NCBI GenBank assembly: GCA_023038255.1
Contig: CP082927.1
Location: forward strand, 1,175,243-1,239,242
DNA: 64,000 nucleotides
From: Candidatus Peribacteria bacterium
GTDB taxonomy: Bacteria; Patescibacteriota; Gracilibacteria; Peribacterales; Peribacteraceae
Direction: 5' to 3'
A program made the translations under genes and the position numbers. The notes beneath the pieces were generated by a model, which saw only the letters and a program-made list of their open reading frames with translations, was not told where the DNA came from and searched no databases. Every line of letters begins with the position of its first letter. Within the stretch, counting starts at the first letter, position 1. This document shows, piece by piece, positions 1 to 8,416 of this stretch.

Positions 1-331
1 TCAGTCCTGCGATCACAAATGTCAGATGTAACGCATTATCGAGCGGATGCTCGAGGTTCGTGATAACAAAATTCGGTGCAGGACTCTCTGCGACCAACAG
101 TCCCCCCACCGCTACAACCACTGTCAGTAACGATATCGTCAGGACAAAACGCCACTGAAATTGTGCCGAACAGGCCAATACAAACAGCGCCACAATGCCG
201 AAACCCGTATGGACAACGTTTTCCGCCAGATCAAACCATAAATCCGGCGTAAAATCCGGTTCCAAAAACCCAAGCACACCCAGAAAAAGGGAGGCTGGGC
301 CGGCAACTGTGAGGAACTGGGAAGGTGTCAT
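1..331 (-). CDS. Partial membrane protein, DUF4383-like (C-terminus off window)
   Basis: An open frame starts at the ATG at 331 on the minus strand and runs off the left edge; about 110 codons are visible. The protein shows three hydrophobic stretches. Two repeated signatures, NVVHTGFGIVAL and LDNALHLTFVIAGL, resemble the N-x-x-H...G-x-x-G-L pattern of small DUF4383-type integral membrane proteins. That family match is by eye only. The function is unknown. No neighbour helps with its role; the next gene on the same strand is tRNA-Ser. The visible part is probably most of a 120-150 residue protein. Confidence 0.6.
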   Translation of the reverse strand, partial: MTPSQFLTVAGPASLFLGVLGFLEPDFTPDLWFDLAENVVHTGFGIVALFVLACSAQFQWRFVLTISLLTVVVAVGGLLVAESPAPNFVITNLEHPLDNALHLTFVIAGL

Positions 332-426
332 AGATACAATTAAGACGTATGAAATCGTTAAAAGTGACGAAGATAGCGAGATTGCATAGAAAAGTACGTG
401 CGCGCACGGCGCGACACTTCATCGAA

Positions 427-516
427 TGGCGGAGAGGGAGAGATTCGAACTCTCGAGACCCTTTCAGGTCTACACGCTTTCCAAGCGTGCGCACTAGGCC
501 ACTATGCGACCTCTCC
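427..516 (-). tRNA. tRNA-Ser (GGA)
   Basis: On the minus strand the sequence folds as a class II tRNA. The acceptor stem is GGAGAGG/CCTCTCC (516-510 with 437-431), the anticodon loop is TTGGAAA with anticodon GGA at 482-480, there is a long variable arm, and the T arm contains GTTCGAATC. The CCA tail is genomically encoded (429-427) after discriminator G430. The gene stands alone in this window. It decodes UCC and UCU serine codons. Confidence 0.95.
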
Positions 517-570
517 AAAGTGGAGCCTAGTATAGAGACGGTTTTTGCTATCACAAGAGAGAAAAATATC

Positions 571-597
571 TAAAAAGAGCGTCCCTGAGGACGCCCT
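571..597 (-). terminator. Rho-independent terminator
   Basis: Read on the minus strand, GCGTCC and GGACGC form a 6-bp stem (594-579) around a CTCA/TCAG-type tetraloop, and the stem is followed by CTCTTTTTA. It lies about 25 bases past the stop of the minus-strand gene ending at 621. Confidence 0.8.
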
Positions 598-623
598 TAA
601 CCTTAACCTTACTCTTAACCTTA
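594..623. repeat. TTAACC short-word array
   Basis: The array CTTAACC is repeated four times with small variations between the terminator and the TAA stop at 621-623. A related array in the other orientation (GTAAGGGTAAGGGTTGAGG) lies at 23524-23550. It is one of several intergenic degenerate short-word families in this window. Confidence 0.6.
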
Positions 624-905
624 TTTCTTGGACGGCAACGCACACTGGCACGGACATGCCTTCGTCAGCTTTTTCAGAAGACTTGCAGTCAGAGCAAGTG
701 CAATGAGAGACGCAGAACCGTTGAGGGTTCCGAATGTCAGCCCTGCGGACAGGAAATGTGCCTTATACACACCGACGAGTGCTGCGATAACCGCAACAAC
801 CGTGATGATGCCGAGCACAATAGTCGTGACGGAACAGTACTGACACATGCCTCCAATGGAGAAGGTTGCGGCAGCTGCTTTTTTCTTGGAAGATTTTTTG
901 AACAT
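621..905 (-). CDS. Small two-TM protein with CQYC and CPCQC motifs
   Basis: This 94-residue protein begins with a Lys-rich N-terminus (KKSSKKK), has a MCQYCS motif around residues 20-25 just before a first hydrophobic helix, and has a second helix before the C-terminal KACPCQCALPSKK. The paired cysteines (C-x-x-C and C-x-C) suggest thiol redox chemistry or metal binding at the membrane face, but this is inference and I do not recognise the family. The ATG at 905 was chosen because longer open frames upstream run antisense into pheT. A TATGAT hexamer lies about 22 bases upstream of the start. The gene is divergent from pheT and is followed by a good terminator. Confidence 0.65.
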   Translation of the reverse strand: MFKKSSKKKAAAATFSIGGMCQYCSVTTIVLGIITVVAVIAALVGVYKAHFLSAGLTFGTLNGSASLIALALTASLLKKLTKACPCQCALPSKK

Positions 906-1020
906 GAAATGGGGGAAGAGATGGAGCCAATCATACAACCCATAAACCGCACCACAAAAAAGGATGCATGGACAATAAACCCGACATGGGATGCCATCTG
1001 CATCCGTTGTATCGGACCCT

Positions 1021-1043
1021 CCCCTTCCTGTAGGCTGAAGGGG
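1021..1043 (+). promoter_or_regulatory. Hairpin enclosing the -10 of pheT
   Basis: CCCCTTC (1021-1027) and GAAGGGG (1037-1043) are perfect inverted repeats. They frame TAGGCT, a -10-like hexamer 8 bases before the pheT ATG. The layout could be an operator at the promoter, or a chance GC-rich palindrome. Confidence 0.35.
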
Positions 1044-1044
1044 T

Positions 1045-3426
1045 ATGAAGATCTCCCTGGCATGGCTATCGGATTTTGTGACGTGGACTGAAAAAGATCC
1101 GCACGCAATTGCTGAGCGCATCACGCTTGGAGCAGCAGAAGTAGAGGAGGTGGAAGAACAGGGAAGGTATCTCAACCGCTGCTGCGTCGGAAAAGTGCTG
1201 ACTGCAGACAAGCATCCGAATGCGGATCGTTTAATGATCTGTACAGTGGAGACTGATAACGGTGTGAAGACCGTTGTATGCGGCGGAACAAATGTTGTCC
1301 CGGGCATGCACGTCGCCTTCGCACACATCGGTGCAACAGTAAAGTGGCACGGCGAAGATACAGTGACACTCGAACCGGTAAAGATTCGTGGAACCCAGAG
1401 TGAAGGGATGATCTGCGCGGCGGAAGAAATCGGACTTGACGGGATCTATCAGGTACATACTGAAGATGGCGAACGCCCCATTATGAATCTTGATCGGTTG
1501 AGCAATGAGTATGCAGTCACCGTCGGTAGCCCGCTCAGGGAAACATTCGGCATGACAGACACCGTGCTGCACATCAACAACACGGCCATCACCACCCGTC
1601 CGGATTTGTTCTCACACATCGGCTTTGCGCGCGAAGTGGTCGCACTCGGACTCGCGACCTGGAAAAAGAAAAAATCTGCCAAAGAGATACAATTCCCGGC
1701 AACACCGTCGCCGCTCAAGGTCAGCATTGATGTGCCGGATCTCGTCCCGCGCTTTTTGGGATGCATGATCCACGTGGAAAATATCGGCGAAACACCGGAG
1801 TGGATGAAGAAGCGCCTCGCTGCAGTCGGCATTCGGTCTATCAGTTTGCCGGTCGATATTACAAACTACGTCGCAAACGAAATAGGCGTCCCCATGCACA
1901 GCTTCGACGCCGGTGATATTCAGGGTGCGGTCCATGTGCGGCTCTCCAAAAAAGGCGAGAGTCTGGTCACACTCGATAACACAACAATCAATCTGCCGGA
2001 CGGCGCACTGATCATGAATGACGACGACGGCATCTTCGATCTCCTCGGCATTATGGGAGGCCTCCGTAGCAGCACGAAGCCAGAAACAAAGAAGATATTC
2101 ATGCAGGCTCTCTCGATTGACCCTGCCACCATCCGCCGCACCGTCATTGCAACCGATCACCGGACAGATGCCTCCACCGTGTATGAAAAAGGAGTGCCGC
2201 CCGTCACAACGGAAGCAGGATTCATGCGCGCGCTGGAACTGATGCTGGAGCTGACACCGGGTGCCACAATCGCCTCTGGCCCTGTCACAAAAGGTGACAA
2301 CGGCACAACGCCAACGATTCCCCTTTCCGTGGAACGCGCACAGGCACACATCGGTGCCGCTATTCCCGAAGACGAGATGGTCCGCATTCTGGAGTCACTG
2401 GAGTGTGATGTAAAAAAAGGACCGAAGAAAGGAGTCCTGACCGTCACTCCACCACTCCACCGCGTCCGCGACCTGCATGGTGATCACGACCTCTTCGAAG
2501 AAATCGGACGCATCTACGGCTACGACAGACTTGAAGATGTCCTGCCGATGGGAGAACTCCGCATTCCGAAGCGTGACGAACGCATTCACGCAATGCGCGA
2601 TGTTCTGAAGAGCGCGATGTATCTGGAAACCGTACCGCTCACGTTCATCAGCAGACAGCAGATGCAGAAGGCAGGATTCGATTCTGCACACGCAGTCGAG
2701 ATTGAAAATCCGCTCGGCGACGACACTGCGTATCTGCAGACAAGCACCTTCCCGGCACTCCTCATCCACGCAGAAAACAACCTCATGCGCAGCACCACGC
2801 TCCGCACCTTCCACTGGAGTCATGTCTTTGCAAAGGGACAACCGGAACATCTGGAACTCTCGATGATGACCTCCACCCGCGAGACAACAGGCCTCCTGAA
2901 TGATCCATTTTTGGAAACCAAAGAAACGCTTCTCGCGGCAGTTGCTGCCATGGGATATGACGTGACGATTACGGCGACAAAATCTGCTCCCGCTTATGCT
3001 CACCCGGGACGCGCTGCATCGGTGATGTTTGGGAAAGAAGTTATGGGCGAAATCTTCGAAGTCCACCCGGGAGTCCGCCAAATATTCGGTATCCCCGGCC
3101 GTGCCGCGGGCGCCATCATCAACTTGAGCGCACTCCTGAAACACGCTCCAGCCATCATCCACGCAAAACCGCTCCCCCTCTTCCCATCCGTCACCTACGA
3201 CGTCACGCTCAGCCGCACACACGATCAGCATGTAGAAGCACTGCTTGAGAAGGCCCGAAAAGAAAGCGATCTGCTTGAGAGCGTTGTTGTGCATGATCTG
3301 TACCAGAAAGCAGGAAGCGATACCTACAATGCCACACTGCGCTTCACGTATCGGTCACTGGAAAGGACGCTGACGGAAGACGAAGTGAAAGCGGCTCATG
3401 AGAAAGTGCTAAAGGCGATCAGCTAA
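1045..3426 (+). CDS. pheT: Phenylalanine-tRNA ligase beta subunit
   Basis: This 793-residue protein has the full bacterial PheT architecture. It opens with a typical N-terminus (MKISLAWLSDFV), followed by an EMAP-II-like tRNA-binding domain (VGKVLTADKHPNADRL near residues 48-63), the B3/B4 and B5 regions, and a C-terminal FDX-ACB anticodon-binding domain (PSVTYDVTLSR to the end). In the cytosol it pairs with PheS as an alpha2-beta2 enzyme that charges tRNA-Phe. pheS is not adjacent, so the usual pheST operon is broken here. The start is supported by the conserved N-terminus and by a -10-like TAGGCT 8 bases upstream. Length is normal for the family. Confidence 0.97.
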   Translation: MKISLAWLSDFVTWTEKDPHAIAERITLGAAEVEEVEEQGRYLNRCCVGKVLTADKHPNADRLMICTVETDNGVKTVVCGGTNVVPGMHVAFAHIGATVKWHGEDTVTLEPVKIRGTQSEGMICAAEEIGLDGIYQVHTEDGERPIMNLDRLSNEYAVTVGSPLRETFGMTDTVLHINNTAITTRPDLFSHIGFAREVVALGLATWKKKKSAKEIQFPATPSPLKVSIDVPDLVPRFLGCMIHVENIGETPEWMKKRLAAVGIRSISLPVDITNYVANEIGVPMHSFDAGDIQGAVHVRLSKKGESLVTLDNTTINLPDGALIMNDDDGIFDLLGIMGGLRSSTKPETKKIFMQALSIDPATIRRTVIATDHRTDASTVYEKGVPPVTTEAGFMRALELMLELTPGATIASGPVTKGDNGTTPTIPLSVERAQAHIGAAIPEDEMVRILESLECDVKKGPKKGVLTVTPPLHRVRDLHGDHDLFEEIGRIYGYDRLEDVLPMGELRIPKRDERIHAMRDVLKSAMYLETVPLTFISRQQMQKAGFDSAHAVEIENPLGDDTAYLQTSTFPALLIHAENNLMRSTTLRTFHWSHVFAKGQPEHLELSMMTSTRETTGLLNDPFLETKETLLAAVAAMGYDVTITATKSAPAYAHPGRAASVMFGKEVMGEIFEVHPGVRQIFGIPGRAAGAIINLSALLKHAPAIIHAKPLPLFPSVTYDVTLSRTHDQHVEALLEKARKESDLLESVVVHDLYQKAGSDTYNATLRFTYRSLERTLTEDEVKAAHEKVLKAIS

Positions 3427-3458
3427 AAAGTCATCGACTTCACCACACAAGGGCGGAA

Positions 3459-3551
3459 CCCATCGTCAGGGGGGTGGTGCGGCAAGCGGGAGGCTCTTGG
3501 CGATGGGTGCGTTTCTTTGGTTCTTTCTTGTCGGGGCAGACAAGAAAGAAC
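3459..3551. terminator. Two strong hairpins downstream of pheT
   Basis: CCCATCG (3459-3465) pairs with CGATGGG (3501-3507). Just beyond it, GTTCTTTCTTGTC (3520-3532) pairs perfectly over 13 bp with GACAAGAAAGAAC (3539-3551). The second hairpin is AT-rich rather than followed by a clean T-run, so it may be a terminator or a dispersed inverted-repeat element. No gene is credible in 3427-3645. Confidence 0.5.
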
Positions 3552-3587
3552 AATCCCCAAAGGGCAAACAAAACAACCACAAACATC

Positions 3588-3612
3588 ACACTTCGACTTC
3601 GCTCAGTGTGAC
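3588..3612. repeat. REP-like extragenic palindrome, copy 1
   Basis: The sequence TTCGACTTCGCTCAG is framed by TCACACT and AGTGTGA, which form a 7-bp stem. The same core in opposite orientation, CTGAGCGGAGTCGAAGG, occurs at about 23267-23283. This short REP-like element is widespread in bacterial intergenic DNA; its translation in one frame gives the CHTERSRSV string often seen in spurious predicted proteins. Confidence 0.6.
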
Positions 3613-3645
3613 ACCTGCCACTAAAATCCATACAATAAAAGACCT

Positions 3646-4191
3646 ATGACCATCGTCACCAAAACCGGCGACAAAGGGGAAACCGGACTCTTCGGAGGCC
3701 AGCGCGTCCCGAAAGATGACATTCGCATTGAAGCAATCGGTACAGTTGATGAACTGAACGCCCATTTGGGGCTCCCGACGGATGCTGATGACCTCTCGCT
3801 GGGCATCATCGAACAACTTTCGCTCATCCAAAACATGCTCTTCAACCTCGGAGCAGATCTCGCAACTCCCCAGGAAAACAATGCAGCAGTCGTGCCCCGC
3901 ATGTCGCAGGAACACACTGCGATGCTAGAAAGGTGGATCAATACACTGGAAGAAACCCCACTTCCGCCCTATTTTGTCCTTCCCGGAGGCTCTCTGGCGG
4001 CATCAGAACTCCACATTGCCAGAGCGATTTGCAGACGCGCGGAACGGCTGGCAATCAGCCTCAGCAAGCGATCGAGTATCAACCAGGATTTGCTGATTTA
4101 CCTCAATAGACTGAGCGATTACCTGTTTTTGGCAGCTCTCGAAGCCAATAGAAATGCCGGATTTGAGAATATCCGCGTCCGATACAGCTAA
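3646..4191 (+). CDS. pduO: PduO-type cob(I)alamin adenosyltransferase
   Basis: This 181-residue protein has the ATP-binding N-terminal signature of the PduO/MMAB family (TKTGDKGETGLFGG, residues 5-18), the conserved IGTVDELNAHLGL segment, and the C-terminal RRAERLA and LNRLSDYLF helices. It transfers the 5'-deoxyadenosyl group of ATP to cob(I)alamin to make coenzyme B12. No B12 biosynthesis genes are visible, so a salvage role is inferred. A B12-type radical SAM gene lies at 9846. The start is supported by TACAAT at 3631-3636, 9 bases upstream, which suggests a leaderless transcript. Confidence 0.93.
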   Translation: MTIVTKTGDKGETGLFGGQRVPKDDIRIEAIGTVDELNAHLGLPTDADDLSLGIIEQLSLIQNMLFNLGADLATPQENNAAVVPRMSQEHTAMLERWINTLEETPLPPYFVLPGGSLAASELHIARAICRRAERLAISLSKRSSINQDLLIYLNRLSDYLFLAALEANRNAGFENIRVRYS

Positions 4192-4209
4192 AACCCACAA
4201 AAACGACAC

Positions 4210-4239
4210 TTGACGTACCTGCCACCTCATCTGTAACGT
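4210..4239 (+). promoter_or_regulatory. Promoter of rpmH
   Basis: TTGACG (4210-4215), an 18-base spacer, then TAACGT (4234-4239). The -10 is 9 bases before the rpmH ATG, which predicts a very short or absent leader. Confidence 0.5.
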
Positions 4240-4248
4240 ACCCCGGCT

Positions 4249-4392
4249 ATGTTAGGTAAACTCAAGTGGCGCCGGCGTCTTCGCAGACATGGATTTTTGT
4301 CCCGTATGGCAACGAAGGACGGTCGTGCCGTGCTGTCACGTCGTCGTGCAGCAGGCCGCAAGCGTCTGACGGTGCAGAAGAAGGCTAAATAA
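4249..4392 (+). CDS. rpmH: 50S ribosomal protein L34
   Basis: This short gene encodes 47 residues, starting [20 protein letters not shown] and ending VQKKAK. It is extremely Arg/Lys rich and shows the L34 core ([27 protein letters not shown]). L34 sits deep in the large subunit. In most bacteria rpmH is followed by rnpA near the replication origin; here neither rnpA nor dnaA is adjacent, so the usual origin-region cluster is dispersed. Its own TTGACG promoter lies upstream. Length and composition fit the family. Confidence 0.93.
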   Translation: MLGKLKWRRRLRRHGFLSRMATKDGRAVLSRRRAAGRKRLTVQKKAK

Positions 4393-4496
4393 GAAGGGAT
4401 TTGAGCCAGAATGGATCTATTTCCTCTTAAAAGGTGTTTTTCCCTGTACTGAAGCTTTCGTGTTCCTATCGCGTTTCTGTTACTCTAATCCAGTCC

Positions 4497-4805
4497 ATGG
4501 CGCGCTATCTCCACACACTCTCGGCCACACTGTTCTACATTCTGGGACTCAGTTTTTTTGTGGCATATGTTCTGTCTTATAACGACATTGCCGTACTCCC
4601 GTCCCAGACATGGATGCAGATTGCCGACTTGCCTCTCGTGGCCAGTGCCCTCCTCTACGGCGGCGTCAGCGTCTACCGGAGCCTCACACACGAACGCGAG
4701 CCCTCCCGCAGCATCGCACTGATTATTGGTGTGCCCCTGGCTCTCATCTTTGTCATCACTACCATCCTCAGCTTCTGGCCCACCACCTTCATCCTGAATT
4801 ACTAA
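4497..4805 (+). CDS. Small integral membrane protein of unknown function
   Basis: This 102-residue protein has three predicted hydrophobic helices: around residues 8-28 (LFYILGLSFFVAYVL), 40-58 and 75-98. There is no recognisable family motif. The ATG at 4497 was preferred over an upstream start at 4434 because TCTAAT lies 7 bases before it, matching the -10-to-start spacing seen across this window. The gene is followed 46 bases later by the M16 peptidase gene on the same strand, but nothing links their functions. Confidence 0.6.
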   Translation: MARYLHTLSATLFYILGLSFFVAYVLSYNDIAVLPSQTWMQIADLPLVASALLYGGVSVYRSLTHEREPSRSIALIIGVPLALIFVITTILSFWPTTFILNY

Positions 4806-4825
4806 TCTTCATTCGTCCCTATTTC

Positions 4826-4850
4826 CAATAACGAATTACCAATAACCCAT
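4826..4850 (+). repeat. ATAAC/AATTACC short-word array
   Basis: CCAATAACGAATTACC followed by AATAACCCATC lies directly before the ATG of the M16 peptidase gene. It belongs to the same degenerate word family as the arrays at 13229, 17115, 37890, 40870 and 49416. Here only one arm is present, so no hairpin is expected. Confidence 0.5.
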
Positions 4851-4851
4851 C

Positions 4852-6114
4852 ATGTATACCATCAACACTCTCCCTTCCGGCCTCCGCGTGCTCACTGCAC
4901 CTGTCGACGGAACGGCATCGGTCACCGTGATGGTGTTTGCGACTGCCGGTTCCCGCTACGAAACACAGAGCGAACGCGGCATCAGCCACTTTTTGGAACA
5001 CATGTTCTTCAAGGGCGGCAAGAAGTATAAAACCACGCAGGAAGTGAGCGCGGCGATTGACGGAGTCGGCGGTGACTTCAACGCCTTCACCGGCAAAGAA
5101 TATGCGGGGTACTACGTAAAAGTCGCATCCGAAGAAACACGCCTCGCGTGTGACGTGCTGAGCGACATGCTCCTGCATGCATCGTTCCCGCCTGAGGAAA
5201 TCGATAAAGAGCGCGGCGTGATCATGGAAGAAGAACGCATGTACCAGGACACCCCCATGTACCGCGCAGGCTGGGATTTCGAACAGCTGATTTACGGCGA
5301 GACACCGCTCGGGTGGGACACAATCGGAACCGAAGAGGTGATCATGTCCGTCCAGCAGGCAGACTTCCAGAAGCACAAAGATGAACTCTACGGTCCACAC
5401 AACTGCATAATCGCCTTCTCGGGAAAGATCACGGAGAAAGAGGCAATGGCGCTCGCGAATGAATTCTTTGGTCCTCTGAGCGGCGGCTCCAAGCGCACGT
5501 TCGAACCGCTTACGAGCTACGGCCCGGAGCGCATGTACCTCCGGAACAAAAACACGGAGCAGGCACACCTCGTCTTCGGCGTTCCGGGACTCTCCTCTCA
5601 GGACAAGGATCACTTCGTTCATAAAATCCTCGCCATCATCCTCGGCGGCAATATGAGCTCCCGCATGTTCCTCCGTATCCGTGAGGCACGCGGTCTCTGT
5701 TACTACATCTCCAGCGACACTGATAACTACATGGACGCAGGTGCCCTCACGACGAGCGCGGGAGTGGACCAGTCCAGACTTCTGGAAGCACTGGAAGCTA
5801 TCAAGCACGAGTATCTCCTCTGTGCCGACAAAGGAATCGAGGAAGATGAGCTGACACGCGCCAAGGCCTTCCTGAAGGGCAAAATCACCCTCGGGCTGGA
5901 AGACAGCGAGGAGCGTGCGCACTACTACGGCAAGCAGCTCCTGCTCAACCCGAAGGTCCTCGACATCAATGAATATTTTGCAGAGGTCGATAAAGTCACC
6001 AAGGAACAGATTGATGCACTCGCCAAGAGACTCCTGAAGCCTGAAGAACTGCGCCTCGTGGTGATCGGCAAAGATGCAACGCCGGACAAGTTTGAAAATC
6101 TGATGAAAAACTAA
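4852..6114 (+). CDS. M16 family zinc metallopeptidase
   Basis: This 420-residue protein matches the MPP-beta/PqqL-like M16B peptidases. The inverted zinc motif HxxEH is present as HFLEH at residues 46-50, followed by the downstream acidic region (EIDKERGVIMEEERMYQ near 117-133) that supplies the third ligand. The C-terminal half carries the second M16 domain with the usual SSRMFLRIREARGLCYYI segment. It probably acts as a processing peptidase. No signal peptide is visible, so a cytosolic location is inferred. A terminator follows at once. Length is normal for single-chain M16B enzymes. Confidence 0.93.
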   Translation: MYTINTLPSGLRVLTAPVDGTASVTVMVFATAGSRYETQSERGISHFLEHMFFKGGKKYKTTQEVSAAIDGVGGDFNAFTGKEYAGYYVKVASEETRLACDVLSDMLLHASFPPEEIDKERGVIMEEERMYQDTPMYRAGWDFEQLIYGETPLGWDTIGTEEVIMSVQQADFQKHKDELYGPHNCIIAFSGKITEKEAMALANEFFGPLSGGSKRTFEPLTSYGPERMYLRNKNTEQAHLVFGVPGLSSQDKDHFVHKILAIILGGNMSSRMFLRIREARGLCYYISSDTDNYMDAGALTTSAGVDQSRLLEALEAIKHEYLLCADKGIEEDELTRAKAFLKGKITLGLEDSEERAHYYGKQLLLNPKVLDINEYFAEVDKVTKEQIDALAKRLLKPEELRLVVIGKDATPDKFENLMKN

Positions 6115-6116
6115 GA

Positions 6117-6167
6117 AAGAGAGGGAGTGGCGGTACGTCTTATAGATGTATCCCCTCCCTCTTTTTT
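6117..6167 (+). terminator. Terminator of the M16 peptidase gene
   Basis: GAGAGGGAG (6119-6127) pairs with CTCCCTCT (6155-6162), and the hairpin is followed by a run of T to 6167. The loop is long (about 27 bases) and contains TATAGAT, a possible -10 for the short gene that starts at 6170. Confidence 0.65.
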
Positions 6168-6169
6168 GT

Positions 6170-6337
6170 ATGTCTCCAGAACTAAACGACGCCGATACCG
6201 GCGCACACAGCAACGAGGTCCCGATGCCTCAGGAGAAAACAGGCGACATTCAGCCGAACCCGGCCGAACCGCCACACATGCCAGGCCCTGATGCTCCGGA
6301 CAATAACCCGGCACATCCTGCTTCAGACAGAGCATAA
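6170..6337 (+). CDS. Pro-rich 55-residue hypothetical protein
   Basis: The ATG at 6170 opens a 55-codon frame encoding an acidic, Pro/Asn/Ala-rich polypeptide (for example NPAEPPHMPGPDAPDNNPAH) with no hydrophobic segment. It looks intrinsically disordered. It starts only three bases after the T-run of the preceding terminator, and a dispersed repeat follows. There is no ribosome site. Composition is consistent, but it could be a chance frame; I cannot assign a role. Confidence 0.35.
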   Translation: MSPELNDADTGAHSNEVPMPQEKTGDIQPNPAEPPHMPGPDAPDNNPAHPASDRA

Positions 6338-6350
6338 AATACTTTCCGCC

Positions 6351-6400
6351 TTCCCTCCCCCATGGGGGAGGGTGGCCCGAAGGGCCGGGTGAGGCAATTA
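6351..6400. repeat. Dispersed hairpin repeat, copy 1
   Basis: CCCTCCCCCATGGGGGAGGG forms one stem and GGCCCGAAGGGCC a second, followed by GGGTGAGGCAATTA. A copy with compensatory changes lies at 17869-17916. This copy overlaps the stop codon of the minus-strand TPR gene, so it may act as its transcription end. Similar elements are common in many bacterial genomes, and their translation gives a spurious ARPSGPPSP string. Confidence 0.8.
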
Positions 6401-8281
6401 CAATTCACCCAATTGCTGTAGCGCTGAGCGGGCAGCCGCATTCTCCGGGTCAATACGCAGTACGGCCCGGAACTGCGCGACGGCACCGTCCGTATCTCCT
6501 ATTTCGTGCAGCAGTAATCCGAGATTGATGCGCGGCGCGGTACGGGTGGGATCTGCGGTGATAGCGCGTTTGTAATCACGTTCAGCGTCGTCGAGTTTTC
6601 CGCTTTCATCTTCTGCCACAGCCAGGTTGAAAAGAGCTGCTGCATGAAACTCATGCAATGCAATCGCCTTCTGATACTGCGCAATCGCCTGTTCATATTT
6701 CGCCTGTGCAGCATAGAGAGCGCCGAGATTCACATACACATCGACATAGCGCGGATTCAGCCCGATGGCTTTCAGATATTCAATCTCCGCTTCGTCGTAC
6801 CGGCCTTGTTCTGCGTACACTATGCCCAGCCCGAAATGCGGATACGCACTTTGCGGATCGAGCGCGATACCCTTTTCATAGGCCTCCAGTGCGCGGGTAT
6901 AATTCTTCTGTTTCCGGTACGCCGCACCGAGGTTCGCATACGTTTTCGGATGCGGTTTGATGGCAACGGACTTCTCACACTCATCAATCGCAAGCTCCAG
7001 ATTGCCGACAATTCTGTCTGCATTACAGAGGTTGTTATACGCAACATGCGATGCATCAGGGTAGATGCGGATAACATGCTGAAAGAGCGTGCGGGTGTTC
7101 TGCCAGACCAGCGACTGTCTGTAGGACAGAATCGACAAGATGCAGACGAGCACCACCCCGGCTCCTCCAATGATCTTTTGGAACTGCGGCCTCTTCTCAA
7201 GGACCCACGCAATCAGCGTACCCAAAACCAGAATCAGTCCGATCTGCGGCACGTAGGCATAGCGGTCAGACGCAAAGTAAATATCCATCTCCCCGCCCTT
7301 CGCAAAGTTTAGAAGGGTCGGTGCAACCGTGATGAAGAAAAATCCGATGCCCGCTGCAATGAGGCGTTGGCGTTTGAAGGTCCAAACAACAATACCAAGA
7401 AGCAACAGAACGATGATGATCGGCACGAAGAAATCCGGAGACGTGATGCTGATATCTTCTTTGTATGGATAGAGCAACGAGAACTTGGCGGGCCACAGAA
7501 ACTGATAGATGTAGAACGTCGTACTCTTGAAAGCCATGAGAATTTTATCCGAGAGTGACGATGACGCGAGCACGCTTTCTTTCCCAAGAATACCGATCAG
7601 TCCGAAGACAATGGACAATCCCAGATACGGAATTTTATCCAGTACCATGCGTTTGGTGAATGCTCTCCTCTCCGCAATATCGAGTACCACCAGCACGACC
7701 GGCAGCGTGATGATCATGACCTTGGACAGCAGCCCACAGAGAAAGAGCACAAGGCTCGCGATGTACCAGCGCCGATTGTCACGGTCACGATAGACAAAAT
7801 ACGAGGCAATCGAAGCCAGCAGGAAAAAGGTTGAAAGCACATCTTTGCGTCCGCTCGCCCATTCGACCGCTTCAGTATTGAGCGGGTGCACTAAAAAGAG
7901 CAGACCGCAGAAGAGTGCGAGGTATTTTTTACGGAGGAGGAAAAATGCGAGGAGTGAAACAAGAGCTGCATTGAGAGTGTGCAGTATCAGGCTATCCAGG
8001 TGATACAAAAACGGATGCACACCCGCAATAAAATATTCAATCTGGTATGACAGGAACGTGAGCGGAATATAGAGCTCCGGATCGAAGTGCGTGAAGATCC
8101 ACCAGAGCGATGCCGGTGTGATCTGCCGGATGGCAGGGTTCTCAAAAATCAGCATCCCGTCATCCCAGCGGACAAACTCATTCCCGAGCGACCAACCGTA
8201 CGTCAGCAGGCCAAGTACAAAAAATCCTGCAAGAATCCACAGGAGGGTACGAACGCGCGGAAGGGACGGAAGAGGCTGCAT
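6398..8281 (-). CDS. TMTC-like membrane protein with C-terminal TPRs
   Basis: This 627-residue protein has an N-terminal polytopic membrane region of about ten helices (residues 12-400) and a C-terminal block of about six TPR repeats (roughly 430-620, e.g. YPHFGLGIVYAEQGRYDEAE). The early loop has WDDGMLIFENP, followed by HTLNAALV and FLVHPLNTEAVEWASGRKD, which match the PMT/TMTC-type GT-C glycosyltransferases; WDD is the likely catalytic acidic site. It may glycosylate exported proteins from a polyprenyl-phosphate sugar, by analogy. The start at 8281 was chosen because TATACT lies 6 bases upstream and a longer frame has no support. Its end overlaps a hairpin repeat. Confidence 0.8.
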   Translation of the reverse strand: MQPLPSLPRVRTLLWILAGFFVLGLLTYGWSLGNEFVRWDDGMLIFENPAIRQITPASLWWIFTHFDPELYIPLTFLSYQIEYFIAGVHPFLYHLDSLILHTLNAALVSLLAFFLLRKKYLALFCGLLFLVHPLNTEAVEWASGRKDVLSTFFLLASIASYFVYRDRDNRRWYIASLVLFLCGLLSKVMIITLPVVLVVLDIAERRAFTKRMVLDKIPYLGLSIVFGLIGILGKESVLASSSLSDKILMAFKSTTFYIYQFLWPAKFSLLYPYKEDISITSPDFFVPIIIVLLLLGIVVWTFKRQRLIAAGIGFFFITVAPTLLNFAKGGEMDIYFASDRYAYVPQIGLILVLGTLIAWVLEKRPQFQKIIGGAGVVLVCILSILSYRQSLVWQNTRTLFQHVIRIYPDASHVAYNNLCNADRIVGNLELAIDECEKSVAIKPHPKTYANLGAAYRKQKNYTRALEAYEKGIALDPQSAYPHFGLGIVYAEQGRYDEAEIEYLKAIGLNPRYVDVYVNLGALYAAQAKYEQAIAQYQKAIALHEFHAAALFNLAVAEDESGKLDDAERDYKRAITADPTRTAPRINLGLLLHEIGDTDGAVAQFRAVLRIDPENAAARSALQQLGEL

Positions 8282-8416
8282 AGGGTCAGTATAGAGGGAA
8301 AGGGCATGAAAAGGACAAAGAATGCGGCCAAAGGGTTCAGTTGGCGCAATAGAGGAAATTATGCTAAAAATGGGCAACCGTTTTCCTTATTCCTTCACTT
8401 TATTCTCACCTCACAT

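Noticed and set aside
3440..3631. A 63-codon minus-strand frame containing CHTERSRSV
   Set aside because: This string is the known translation of a REP-like extragenic palindrome, so the frame is an artefact.
4819..6213. A 464-codon minus-strand frame
   Set aside because: It is antisense to the M16 peptidase gene, has no promoter or start signal, and its Cys/His/Phe-rich composition is typical of a shadow frame.
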